Positions 1-7,336 of a stretch of DNA of 17,235 bases are shown in pieces. This DNA comes from Nitrospirota bacterium (lineage in GTDB: Bacteria > Nitrospirota > Nitrospiria > Nitrospirales > UBA8639), in the NCBI GenBank assembly GCA_003233615.1, contig QIMB01000483.1, positions 1-17,235 of the forward strand. Reading direction: 5' to 3'. A model generated the notes under the pieces. It was not told the origin of the DNA, did no database searches, and worked only from the letters and a program-made list of their open reading frames with translations. Position 1 is the stretch's first letter, and every line of letters starts with the position of its first letter. The position numbers and the translations under genes were made by a program.

Positions 1-423
1 CGGAAAATGTCGATGGGGTTTTTTGTGACGGTCGTAGCATTTCTGATATCGGCATATATTGAGCAACTCATTGCCCAAGGGCAGACGCCACCGATTGCCT
101 GGCAATTGTTCGCGTTTGTCGTAATCACTGCGGCCGAAGTCATGGTGTCTATTACCTGTCTGGAGTTTTCCTATACCCAAGCCCCCCTCAAGCTGAAGTC
201 ACTGATCATGGGACTGTTTTTGCTCTCTGTGTCATTGGGCAATGGATTCACGGCGCTTGTGAATTATTGGATTCAAAACCCTGACGGCTCGGTGTCCCTG
301 ACTGGCCCTGAATATTATTGGTTCTTTGCGGGGGTGATGTTTCTTGTGGCCTGTCTGTTTCTTTTGGTCGTTGGAAGGTATCAGGAAACAACATACCTTC
401 ATGGCACGGAGTGTGAGGCGTGA
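1..423 (+). CDS. POT-family (PTR2) proton-dependent transporter, C-terminal part
   Basis: The reading frame is open from the window edge, so the gene starts upstream and only about 140 residues are seen. They form a hydrophobic protein with roughly four membrane segments: one at the start, one around the AFVVITAAEVMVSI stretch, one around the LFLLSVSLGN stretch, and a last one before the short polar tail. The run from EVMVSITCLEFSYTQAP to LKSLIMGLFLLSVSLGN is characteristic of the last helices of the POT/PTR2 branch of the major facilitator superfamily, inner-membrane proton symporters mostly for di- and tripeptides. The substrate cannot be read from this fragment. It ends at a TGA and converges on the minus-strand oxygenase-like gene 46 bases further on. 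Family assignment is from recognised motifs; a peptide substrate is inference. Confidence 0.8.
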   Translation, partial: RKMSMGFFVTVVAFLISAYIEQLIAQGQTPPIAWQLFAFVVITAAEVMVSITCLEFSYTQAPLKLKSLIMGLFLLSVSLGNGFTALVNYWIQNPDGSVSLTGPEYYWFFAGVMFLVACLFLLVVGRYQETTYLHGTECEA

Positions 424-469
424 GGGTAGGCGTGATGGATGTGGAAATCTCTATGGAAAGAGATGAAGG

Positions 470-1234
470 TTAGGTGTCTTGCCGAAGGTATAAAATTTGG
501 TTGACTCGAAACGCATGATCGTAATCGCCTGGTTGGATGTATTGGGAATGAAAACACCTGCCGTCAAACATCATGAGTCGATTGGGGCGCATTTCGATGA
601 GTTGCAGCAATTCCCAATAGGTGTTCCCGTCATTGATATACCGATTGTCCCGACAGGCAAACAATGGGTTGAAAATCATACTGTTTTGAAAGTTTTCATA
701 TCCTTCCGGGCTTGCCAGAAATTCATCACTTAATTCTAGTTGATCGGCTAACTCTCGGATCGTGGAATCCGGCATGATTGGCACTCGTTCGAGTTCCGTT
801 GGCCGATGGCGATAGAGTCCAGTCCCACCCTTACAAAACCCGTCAGGGTTGAGATACACCATAGCCGTCACATCTTGATCGATATGCGGTTGACGTTGTC
901 CTACGTTTAACCGGAAATCCTGCATCTTGATTCCTTGAAACACGACTGGTTGAGGTGAAAAAAACGGTGAGAGTGAACATCCCCATATGTGACTTAAATG
1001 GTCGATCATGGGTTGGGTACTGACGTTGAGACTTGCCCGCACACCTGGGAAATTCCCCACAATTTCGAACCGATCCGTAAAAGGCAGTTCCAATGCTGTT
1101 TGGAGGATGTCGTTGGGGTAGAGATAGAAGTGATCGGCAATGATCACTTTGTTCTGACCCAAGCCGACATCAAGAAATGAAAGGTCGGGGTTGGGATTGA
1201 CGGTAAATAGGTCTGGGCGGAGGGTCTTGGGCAT
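470..1234 (-). CDS. DUF6445-type protein, putative Fe(II)/2-oxoglutarate oxygenase
   Basis: A 254-residue soluble protein without a signal peptide. It resembles the DUF6445 family, whose members often sit beside tryptophan-halogenase-like or other modifying enzymes. Visible landmarks are NFPGVRA near residues 61-67, HIDQD near 117-121 followed by a beta-strand and GGTGLYRHR (136-144), and MFDGRCFHS (222-230) followed by FRVNQILYL (242-250). H117, D119 and H229 fit a HxD...H iron-binding triad, and R243 fits the 2-oxoglutarate-binding arginine, as in prolyl-hydroxylase-like folds. The ATG is preceded by an AAAGGG-type ribosome-binding site. The gene is divergent from the PLP decarboxylase, with 281 bases between the two starts, so the two may be co-regulated. 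The family call is moderately sure; the catalytic role and substrate are inference. Confidence 0.65.
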   Translation of the reverse strand: MPKTLRPDLFTVNPNPDLSFLDVGLGQNKVIIADHFYLYPNDILQTALELPFTDRFEIVGNFPGVRASLNVSTQPMIDHLSHIWGCSLSPFFSPQPVVFQGIKMQDFRLNVGQRQPHIDQDVTAMVYLNPDGFCKGGTGLYRHRPTELERVPIMPDSTIRELADQLELSDEFLASPEGYENFQNSMIFNPLFACRDNRYINDGNTYWELLQLIEMRPNRLMMFDGRCFHSQYIQPGDYDHAFRVNQILYLRQDT

Positions 1235-1399
1235 GACATCCCTTTAAGGTCATGGGTGCGGTAAAATAGAGTGAAGAAACGGAAATATGGTGCGCTGGAT
1301 GAAGTTGGAGAGTCAAGCGCTGGAAGTAGATGTGAGTTGCATGAAAATGAACGTATGGATCTTCTCATCGTGGAGCTGATGAATAGTATGACTTGCATC

Positions 1400-1491
1400 G
1401 CTCGTACATGCTCGAAGTGCGATCGACGTCAGTAGCCAAGAGAATGTTCAAAAAGGCGAGAATGTCGCTGGAGGCTTTTTGCAACATTTCC
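1400..1491 (+). repeat. Palindromic intergenic repeat, copy A (centre deleted)
   Basis: Shares its left module (CATGCTCGAAGTGCGATCGACGTC-like, then AGTAGCCAAGAGAATGTTC and a run of A) with copies at 4421-4582 and 9771-9911. It then jumps straight to the right module (GAGAATGTCGCTGGAGG, TTTTTGCAACATTTCC). About 70 bases present in the middle of the other copies are missing. The outer parts GAATGTTCAAAAA and TTTTTGCAACATTTC are inverted repeats able to form a hairpin. It ends 24 bases before the start codon of the PLP decarboxylase, just upstream of its ribosome-binding site, so it lies in that gene's leader. Function unknown. Confidence 0.7.
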
Positions 1492-1515
1492 ATCTTGTGA
1501 AGGGAGGATGACCTT

Positions 1516-3171
1516 ATGGTAGCTCCATATCGAAAACTTCTAGAAACAATTCGAGACGCATTTCCGAAACCGGTTTCTGATCGTGTGCATGATTCCTATT
1601 TTGTTCATAGCCTCATGCGGGCGATTGATGCCGTTGATGCGCTGAAAAGTGAACGGCCAATTTTGGGCGAACGCAATCCGCTGGATTATGGAGCGGCCAG
1701 GCAGAGTCGATTAGCTGAAGAAGGCAAGAGCGTTGAGGAGGTGACGCAAGAGCTAGTTGAATATTGTGAAGGCTTAACCCTCTGGGGGCATCCTCGCACG
1801 CAACAAAATGTTGTACCGCCGGTGACTATTTCTTCTCTTATTGGAGTGTTGCTTGCTTCACTCTATAACCCCAATTTGGCGTGGGATGAATATAGCCATC
1901 GAGTGGCCTTGGCTGAAGTGGAAGTGGTGACCATGTTGGCTACCCTCTTGGGCTATGATCCGGAACGCGCCGGTGGCGTGTTTACATTTGGAGGAACCGG
2001 CACCACGCTCTATGGTATGAAAATCGGTCTGGAGAAAGCTCTGCCTGGTTCCCTGGAGCATGGGATTCGTGAAGATGCGGTCGTATTTGCCAGTGACGGT
2101 AGTCATTATTGTCGCTATAACATTGCGGGGTGGTTGGGATTAGGGGCCAAAAATCTCATCACGATTCCAACCACAGGGCACAATGCTATGGATATGGACA
2201 TCCTTCGAACGCAAGCGACTCACGCTCTGAAGTCTGGCCGAAAAATTGGTGGAATCATTGCCACTCTCGGGACAACCGATGCATTCGGCCTCGATGATAT
2301 TCGAGCAATAACGACGCTACGAGACGATCTCGTCCAAGAATTTCAGTTATCGTACGTGCCGCATATTCATGCTGATGCGGTTATTGGATGGGCTTGGTCA
2401 GTGTTCAACGATTATTCGTTTGAAGACAATCTGTTGGGTTTTCGTCCGCGCACGCTACGCGCATTAGCGGGCGCTTGTCATCATATACACGATCTTGCTT
2501 TCGCCGATTCTATTGGCATCGATTTCCACAAACCGGGCTTCACACCCTACATTTCCAGTTTACTGCTGGTGAAAGAAGAAGCCGATCTCACACGTCTCCG
2601 ACGTCCACAAGAGCAAATGCCGTATCTCTATCAATTTGGAGAACATCGACCAGGAATGTATACGTTGGAAACGTCTCGGTCGGGGTCGGGAACGTTGGCC
2701 GCACTCGCCAATTTAAAGCTCTTTGGTAAGAAAGGCTTACGCGTCATTATTGGGCATATTGTTGAAATGGCTCAGCTCTTGGCAGAGCACTTAGAAAGTC
2801 ATGCCTGCACCACGGTGCTTAATCGGGATAATTTTGGGTCCGTGACACTCTTTCGGGCATACCCTGATGGAGTCGATACCTTCAACATTAAAGAGAAAGA
2901 AATGCATGATCCGGCCTATCGAGACGTGTTGTTGCAACACAATGAATACAACAGAAAAATTTATGACTTCGTCCATCAAGAAGGCATGGCTGGACGTGGA
3001 GTGATGCTGTCTTTAACCGATTGTTATCGAAAAACGGACTATGGAGAACCTATTGTGGCTTTGAAATCATTTATTCTGTCGCCGTTTGTGGATGAAGAGA
3101 ATGTGGAAATGGTCGTCAAAAAAGTTCTGGAAGCCCGAGACCTTCTGGCATCAGCGAAAGGTACGAGCTAA
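1516..3171 (+). CDS. PLP-dependent amino-acid decarboxylase (group II type)
   Basis: A 551-residue soluble enzyme of the group II pyridoxal-phosphate decarboxylases, the family of glutamate, aromatic-amino-acid and diaminobutyrate decarboxylases. Visible motifs: GGVFTFGGTGTTLYG (153-167) for cofactor phosphate contacts, DGSHYC (194-199) whose histidine would stack on the ring, ATLGTTDAFGLDDI (249-262), HADAV (285-289) whose aspartate would hold the pyridine nitrogen, and DSIGIDFHKPGF (331-342) where K339 is the likely Schiff-base lysine. A conserved SRSGSGTLAALANLKLFG stretch follows. The start is supported by AGGGAGGATG about 6 bases before ATG. The usual small residues after HADA are replaced by bulky VIGWAW, so substrate preference may be unusual. 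It lies divergent from the DUF6445-type gene. The enzyme class is confident; the substrate amino acid cannot be told from sequence alone. Confidence 0.85.
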   Translation: MVAPYRKLLETIRDAFPKPVSDRVHDSYFVHSLMRAIDAVDALKSERPILGERNPLDYGAARQSRLAEEGKSVEEVTQELVEYCEGLTLWGHPRTQQNVVPPVTISSLIGVLLASLYNPNLAWDEYSHRVALAEVEVVTMLATLLGYDPERAGGVFTFGGTGTTLYGMKIGLEKALPGSLEHGIREDAVVFASDGSHYCRYNIAGWLGLGAKNLITIPTTGHNAMDMDILRTQATHALKSGRKIGGIIATLGTTDAFGLDDIRAITTLRDDLVQEFQLSYVPHIHADAVIGWAWSVFNDYSFEDNLLGFRPRTLRALAGACHHIHDLAFADSIGIDFHKPGFTPYISSLLLVKEEADLTRLRRPQEQMPYLYQFGEHRPGMYTLETSRSGSGTLAALANLKLFGKKGLRVIIGHIVEMAQLLAEHLESHACTTVLNRDNFGSVTLFRAYPDGVDTFNIKEKEMHDPAYRDVLLQHNEYNRKIYDFVHQEGMAGRGVMLSLTDCYRKTDYGEPIVALKSFILSPFVDEENVEMVVKKVLEARDLLASAKGTS

Positions 3172-3337
3172 GAAAGAACAAAACGAGTCAAAGAACAGAG
3201 GCGTAGATAAGCCGTATAGCTTGTCATCCTTCATCCTTCGTACATGAAATAGTTCTGCTGACCACTTCTGTGGTTCATCTTTGATGTCTGCTTTGGGGTC
3301 GAAGCATGTACTATTCTTTTGTCGACTACTTCATGAT

Positions 3338-3362
3338 CTATAGTAACTTGAATAAATAAATA
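3338..3362 (+). repeat. Left terminal inverted repeat of the IS630-type element
   Basis: CTATAGTAACTTGAATAAAT and the next five bases match the reverse complement of 4212-4236 at 20 of 25 positions. The outermost CTATAG is itself a palindrome, so the exact end is ambiguous by a few bases. A TA dinucleotide is present at this edge and at the matching place on the other side, as expected for the TA target duplication of IS630/Tc1-like elements. Confidence 0.75.
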
Positions 3363-4233
3363 TCTGTAGTATATTGTAGGGATGAGCTATTCCTATGATT
3401 TACGCAAACGTGTCGAAGCCTATGTGTCAGGAGGTGGCAAGAAGACCGAAGCCGCTCAGCTCTTTCAGGTGCATGTTCAAACCATCCATACCTGGATGCG
3501 GATGACAGGGGGGGGTGCGGGCAGCCGGCAAACCGGGACCCAAGACCGGGCGAATCGTCAAGCATGAAGCGTTACACCACGCCATTGAAACGCGCCCCGA
3601 TGCCCGTCTGAAAGAGTTAGCCAATGATTTTCAGGTTCACCCCTCCACGATTTCCTATGCGTGCAAAAAATGGGGGATTACCCGTAAAAAAAGATCTGGG
3701 GGTACCAAGAGCGCGATCCGCTGAAACGGAAGACATACTTGCGGCTTCGTGAACGCTCTGTCAGACGGAAGAAAACGTTTGTGTATGTGGATAAAAGCGG
3801 CTTTGTCCCGGCAGTTGTTCGGCAATATGGGCGAGCGCCACGAGGGCAGAACGTGCATGGGTTGCGTCCGGGGAATGCCCGCCCACGGCCCTGTTGGTTC
3901 GCGGCTCAGATAGAGGGGACCCTCCAGGCCACTCAGTTGTGGGAAGGAACGTGTGACGCGCTGACGTGTAATCACTGGTTGGAACATGCCCTTTGCCCGC
4001 TGCTGTCGAATAATCATGTGGTCGTGATGGATAATGCGGCGTTCCATCATTCCCCCGCAACCAAAGAGTTCATTGAGCAAGCCGGGGCCACCCTGCTCTT
4101 TCTCCCGCCGTATTCACCGGATGTGAACCCCATCGAACAAGACTTTGCGGCCATCAAAAAAATACGGGAATTTCGTGCAGATGAAACCATCGACACCATT
4201 ATTAAAAACTATAATTAATTCTTCGAATTACTA
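3341..4233 (+). mobile_element. IS630-family insertion sequence (about 893 bp, transposase gene frameshifted)
   Basis: The element is bounded by about 25-bp imperfect terminal inverted repeats and flanked by TA on both sides, and contains one transposase gene of the IS630/Tc1-mariner DDE type filling nearly its whole length. It is inserted between the PLP decarboxylase and the tRNA-Arg region, in a stretch otherwise without genes, so no host gene is visibly interrupted. The AT-rich ends contrast with the more GC-rich transposase gene. The ends are well preserved, so insertion was probably recent, although the coding frame is disrupted at two homopolymers. Confidence 0.8.
3382..4218 (+). pseudogene. 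IS630-family transposase, two compensating frameshifts
   Basis: Three overlapping frames together spell one IS630 transposase of about 279 residues. The first (ATG 3382, MSYSYDLRKRVEAYVSGGGK...) is the N-terminal helix-turn-helix. It loses frame at a run of eight G near 3509-3516; the second frame then continues AAGKPGPKTGRIVKHEAL through a second helix-turn-helix (QVHPSTISYACKKWGITRK). At a run of seven A (3686-3692) the frame must slip back by one to read KKIWGYQERDPLKRKTYL and on into the catalytic domain. The DDE residues are visible: YVDKSGF, VVVMDNAAFH and NPIEQDFAAIK. A G7 and an A8 would restore one open frame. The A7 run is not in the phase of a canonical A-AAA-AAG slip. So this is a decayed gene, a product of transcriptional slippage, or the result of homopolymer errors in the assembly. 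Confidence 0.85.
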
Positions 4234-4236
4234 TAG
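4212..4236 (-). repeat. Right terminal inverted repeat of the IS630-type element
   Basis: Reverse complement CTATAGTAATTCGAAGAATT plus five more bases pairs with 3338-3362 at 20 of 25 positions. The stop codon of the transposase (TAA at 4216-4218) lies inside this repeat. Confidence 0.75.
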
Positions 4237-4242
4237 TCTATT

Positions 4243-4260
4243 AACCCATAGGGGTTTTTT
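4243..4260 (+). terminator. Possible intrinsic terminator after the IS element
   Basis: AACCC, a four-base loop (ATAG) and GGGTT form a 5-bp stem running directly into a run of six T. It is placed just outside the right end of the IS630-type element, where it could stop transcription leaving the transposase. The stem is short, so the call is tentative. Confidence 0.4.
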
Positions 4261-4379
4261 GTATAATGGACACAGTTGCATGTTATAGCATGGTCAATAC
4301 TGATGACGTGTTTGGAAGTATCTGCCTGACGAATATCTGTGTGTAACAGCTGCAATGTCTTTTTCTGTGATGCAATCTG

Positions 4380-4418
4380 GAGAATGTTGAAAAGGCCTGT
4401 TGAATATTCACACTTCCA
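4380..4418 (+). repeat. Degenerate short copy of the palindromic intergenic repeat
   Basis: GAGAATGTTGAAAAGGC closely matches the left arm of copy A (GAGAATGTTCAAAAAGGC), and TTCACACTTCC resembles the right arm of copy C (TTCACATTCCC). Almost nothing lies between. It directly precedes full copy B. It could be a collapsed relative or a chance match. The rest of 4237-4420 holds nothing I recognise. Confidence 0.3.
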
Positions 4419-4420
4419 GA

Positions 4421-4582
4421 GCCCATACATGCCTGAGACGCCATCGGCGTCAAGAGCTAAGGGAATGTTCAAAAACGTCCGTCCAGCAAGGCCTCAGCCT
4501 TTTTGGTGCGCGGAGCGTACTCTCAGTACGTGAGCACGGCAAGAGAGCGAGAACGCCGCTGACGGATTTTTTCAACATTCCC
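4421..4582 (+). repeat. Palindromic intergenic repeat, copy B (full length)
   Basis: The left module (GCCCATACATGCCTGAGACG, then CCATCGGCGTCAAGAGCTAA) matches copy A. The outer arms are GGGAATGTTCAAAAA (from 4461) and TTTTTTCAACATTCCC (to 4582), nearly perfect inverted repeats. The interior from 4524 (CAGTACGTGAGCACGGCAA, then ACGCCGCTGACGGATTTTTT) matches copy C closely. It ends 14 bases before the tRNA-Arg gene, so any tRNA promoter must lie in or across it. Confidence 0.8.
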
Positions 4583-4596
4583 TGAAACTAAAGGAT

Positions 4597-4673
4597 GCCC
4601 CCGTAGCTCAGTTGGATAGAGCAGTGGTTTCCTAAACCGCGGGCCGCACGTTCGATCCGTGTCGGGGGCACCA
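4597..4673 (+). tRNA. tRNA-Arg (anticodon CCT)
   Basis: A complete 77-base cloverleaf: acceptor GCCCCCG with CGGGGGC, D arm GCTC...GAGC, anticodon arm GTGGT/ACCGC with loop TTCCTAA giving anticodon CCT (reads AGG), variable loop, T arm GCACG-TTCGATC-CGTGT, discriminator A and an encoded CCA end at 4671-4673. It is the only RNA gene I see in the window. It sits between the IS/repeat region and the polysaccharide gene; I see no duplicate of its 3' end nearby, so no sign of use as an integration site here. Confidence 0.95.
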
Positions 4674-4812
4674 TTTACCCTTCAAGCATATCAACATTCA
4701 AGAAGCCAAAAAGCCTCATTTTAGTGCGTTCCTATGTGGCGTAAAATCGAATTGGGTAAAGAGTTTTCCACTTCTATATTACTGACGTTATGATTGGAAC
4801 AGCCTGGACCTT

Positions 4813-7188
4813 TTGCGAGTCCTAAGGTCCTGTAAGCCAATCAGGCAGAAAGAAGCCTGTAAGTACGTGTCCAATTCGACTATCCCCATAAGTGGGACTC
4901 AGAGAGAAACATCTAGATCCGTGCGTGTCCATAACTCTATCACATACTTTTTTGACCTCATTGTTAGGCGAAAATGGGTCATTGTTACGTGTGTGCTCTT
5001 GGGTCTTGCCGTTGGCGGAGGGCTGGTCTGGGTAAAAAAAGATGTGTACCGATCGAATACGGTTATTGTCGTGGAGCAGTATGATAGTTGGTCTGGGTCT
5101 TTAGTCGGCAGGGTTAGTTCAGCTGAACGTGCTTCGACGATTACCCAGCGTGTTTTAAGTAGTACGAATCTTAAAAAAGTCATTGATGAATTTTATTTGT
5201 CAGGAGATATTGTCAAAAGGTATGGGTATGAGCCGGTGATTGAGCGTCTCCGGGAAAATGTCACAATTGCTACGGAGGGACGGGGAGGACAGTTAGAAGC
5301 CTTGACCATTTCTTTTGCCCACCATGATCCGATGATGGCCATGAAGGTGACTGCTCAGTTGGCCTCTCAATTCATGGAGGAAAATATGAAACAGCGCGAG
5401 GGGTTTCGTGCAGGAGCCACTAATTTTTTAGACCAAGAACTCGTCATGGCTCAAAAAGTATTAGAGGAGAAAGAGTCGGAATTGTCGGAATATACTGGAC
5501 GGTTCTTGCAAGAATTACCGAATCAATTAGAAATGAATCTTCGTACCCTTGATCGCTTACAGTTCGAAAAAATACGAATTCAAGAAGTACTCCACGGTCT
5601 GCGTTCCCAGTTGGCACTGGTGAGAAAGTCACTATCTACCAATGGGGCTAATCGATCTCTCTTTCAGGAGCGTAACAATAGCGATTCAGATAACCCATCT
5701 GTCTTGCAATTGTCGCAGGCCAAGAAAGCGTTGGAACGTATGACCCGTGAGTCCATTGGAGACGAGGCTGGCATCATTTTCTTAACACGTCACATTGAGA
5801 AACTTGAAGCAGAACAGTCCGAGCGTTTGGGTTTAGGCTCTGAAACGACAGATGCGAATTCAAATCAATATTTGACTGAACTCAACAATGAGCGAGATGA
5901 ATTACATAAACAGAGGGTTAGATTGGAGTCCAGACTTAAGAACACGTCTGTTCTTATGGCTGATATTGAGGGGAAAATTCGACGGACTCCAGTGCGTGGG
6001 CAAAGATTGTCAGTGCTTGAGCGCCAATATGACCTTGTAAAAGAGCAGTACCAACATCTTCATCAGAAGCGAATGAATGCTCGAATATCAGAAAATCTTG
6101 ATAATCGTCAAAGACAAGGCGAATTCCGGATTTTTGATCCCGCCAATTTGCCAGTGACGTCCGAAGGATGGGCTCCCGTATTCATTGTTTCTGGATGGGG
6201 TGCAGGCGGTGTGGGAATGGGATTTGGGATAGCATTTCTATTGGATTTCTTATTCCCAACTTTTCGGCGTTCGCGCGATGTGGAATTATTGCTAGAATTT
6301 CCTGTCCTCGCCACGATTCCAAGATTTCAGATGGCTTATGAAAAGCCTATGACAATGTTGTCGATGAGAGGCGAATTAATTGTGAAAGTGAATGGAAAGA
6401 CGAACAGCACCGATCACGGAGATTATATTGATGTTCAAAGGATGGGAAAAGGAACGTCTGTATCCCCTGGCGGATCTTCAGCAAAACTTTCATGTCCACC
6501 ACAATTTAATTTAGTATCAAAATGGCGGCCTTCCTCTATTGTTGCCGAGCAATTTCGTGTTGCGGCCACGCAGTTGGACCTTTTGGGTGATCGTTCCATG
6601 GGGAATGTTGCCTTAGTTTCGAGTGCAATGAAAGGAGAAGGGAAAACTTCAACGATAGCAAATCTTGCCTATACCTTAGCCCGGGACCTTGATGAGCCAA
6701 TCCTTGTCATTGATTGTGATTTTACATGTCCCAACTTACATAATGTCTTGGCTTTACGTCCCTGTCCAGGGGTTGCAGATTATCTGGCCGGGCAAGCTTC
6801 ACTCGAGTCGTGTGTTCAGCAATATCCAGATTTACCTTTGCAGTGCTTGTCAGTAGGAGACGTAGAGACGCATCCTGTATCATTAGCAAAATTACGATAT
6901 CTTTCTATACTGATTGGATCAGTACGCTCTCGATACCGTTTTATCCTTTTGGATGGCCCACCAATTCTCCCTCTTGCAGATATAAACGTATTAAATGGAC
7001 TTGCAGACATTTTTTTAATGGTGGTTCGTTCAGGAGCGACGCCTAAGGATGTGGTCCAAAAGGCTACAGAAATGCTTCATGCTTCAAATACGACAAGAAT
7101 TATTCTCACAGACGCTTGGTCTCAAGGTGTCCCGCATTATGTGGGCCATAGTGAGTCGGTGTCGTCTCTTCTTCCCAGTATACGATGA
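4813..7188 (+). CDS. Wzc/BY-kinase-like polysaccharide co-polymerase (chain-length determinant with ATPase domain)
   Basis: Up to 791 residues with the architecture of a polysaccharide co-polymerase fused to a bacterial tyrosine-kinase domain. After a short cytosolic tail, a first membrane helix lies near residues 54-74 (VIVTCVLLGLAVGGGLVWV). A long periplasmic Wzz-type region with coiled coils follows, then a second helix near 455-480. The cytosolic P-loop domain has Walker A KGEGKTS (K607-S613), Walker A' VIDCDF (D634, D636) and Walker B LLDGPP (D714). Such proteins sit in the inner membrane and set exopolysaccharide chain length and export. The tail has only one tyrosine (HYVGHS) rather than the usual tyrosine cluster, so autophosphorylation is doubtful. 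The 5' end is uncertain: the longest frame starts at TTG 4813, with GTG at 4867 or 4921 as alternatives and no strong ribosome-binding site. It overlaps a possible small ORF by ATGA and precedes the GlrK-like kinase. Confidence 0.85.
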   Translation: MRVLRSCKPIRQKEACKYVSNSTIPISGTQRETSRSVRVHNSITYFFDLIVRRKWVIVTCVLLGLAVGGGLVWVKKDVYRSNTVIVVEQYDSWSGSLVGRVSSAERASTITQRVLSSTNLKKVIDEFYLSGDIVKRYGYEPVIERLRENVTIATEGRGGQLEALTISFAHHDPMMAMKVTAQLASQFMEENMKQREGFRAGATNFLDQELVMAQKVLEEKESELSEYTGRFLQELPNQLEMNLRTLDRLQFEKIRIQEVLHGLRSQLALVRKSLSTNGANRSLFQERNNSDSDNPSVLQLSQAKKALERMTRESIGDEAGIIFLTRHIEKLEAEQSERLGLGSETTDANSNQYLTELNNERDELHKQRVRLESRLKNTSVLMADIEGKIRRTPVRGQRLSVLERQYDLVKEQYQHLHQKRMNARISENLDNRQRQGEFRIFDPANLPVTSEGWAPVFIVSGWGAGGVGMGFGIAFLLDFLFPTFRRSRDVELLLEFPVLATIPRFQMAYEKPMTMLSMRGELIVKVNGKTNSTDHGDYIDVQRMGKGTSVSPGGSSAKLSCPPQFNLVSKWRPSSIVAEQFRVAATQLDLLGDRSMGNVALVSSAMKGEGKTSTIANLAYTLARDLDEPILVIDCDFTCPNLHNVLALRPCPGVADYLAGQASLESCVQQYPDLPLQCLSVGDVETHPVSLAKLRYLSILIGSVRSRYRFILLDGPPILPLADINVLNGLADIFLMVVRSGATPKDVVQKATEMLHASNTTRIILTDAWSQGVPHYVGHSESVSSLLPSIR

Positions 7189-7334
7189 AAGAGGAGTCTT
7201 TTCACGACACCGCTCATATCATATTCAATCAGATGGCTTTGGCCATATCGGGCCTGTCTTTTACCTTGCCGTGGGTGGAATACATTATCATGAATCTTCG
7301 AGCGCATCGTATCACAATGATGATTGATTGCTAG
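7185..7334 (+). CDS. Possible 49-residue protein between the BY-kinase and the sensor kinase
   Basis: An ATG at 7185 overlaps the TGA of the upstream gene as ATGA, a common arrangement for translational coupling. The frame runs 49 codons to TAG at 7332-7334, two bases before the ATG of the histidine kinase. The product starts MKEESFHDTAH and carries a mildly hydrophobic middle (MALAISGLSFTLPWVEYIIM), possibly one membrane helix. I recognise no family. There is no clear ribosome-binding site. The 148-base gap it fills is otherwise empty, and exact fit between both neighbours is the main support. It may be chance. Confidence 0.35.
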   Translation: MKEESFHDTAHIIFNQMALAISGLSFTLPWVEYIIMNLRAHRITMMIDC

Positions 7335-7336
7335 CC

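Noticed and set aside
436..476. ATCTCT...AGAGAT hairpin after the POT transporter as a terminator
   Set aside because: It is a 6-bp AT-rich stem with no following T run on either strand.
3686..3693. AAAAAAAG as a programmed -1 ribosomal frameshift site in the IS630 transposase
   Set aside because: The run is not in the phase of the canonical A-AAA-AAG slip in the frame being read, and a separate G8 shift upstream would also need correction. An indel or transcriptional slippage is simpler.
4597..4673. tRNA-Arg as the attachment site of an integrated island
   Set aside because: No integrase gene and no repeated copy of the tRNA 3' end are visible in the window.
4674..4812. Sigma-54 promoter (GG-N10-GC type) ahead of the polysaccharide gene
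   Set aside because: TGGC and TTGG or TTGC pieces exist, but none has the required 10-base spacing between GG and GC. I also found none before the prsK-like gene or prsR.
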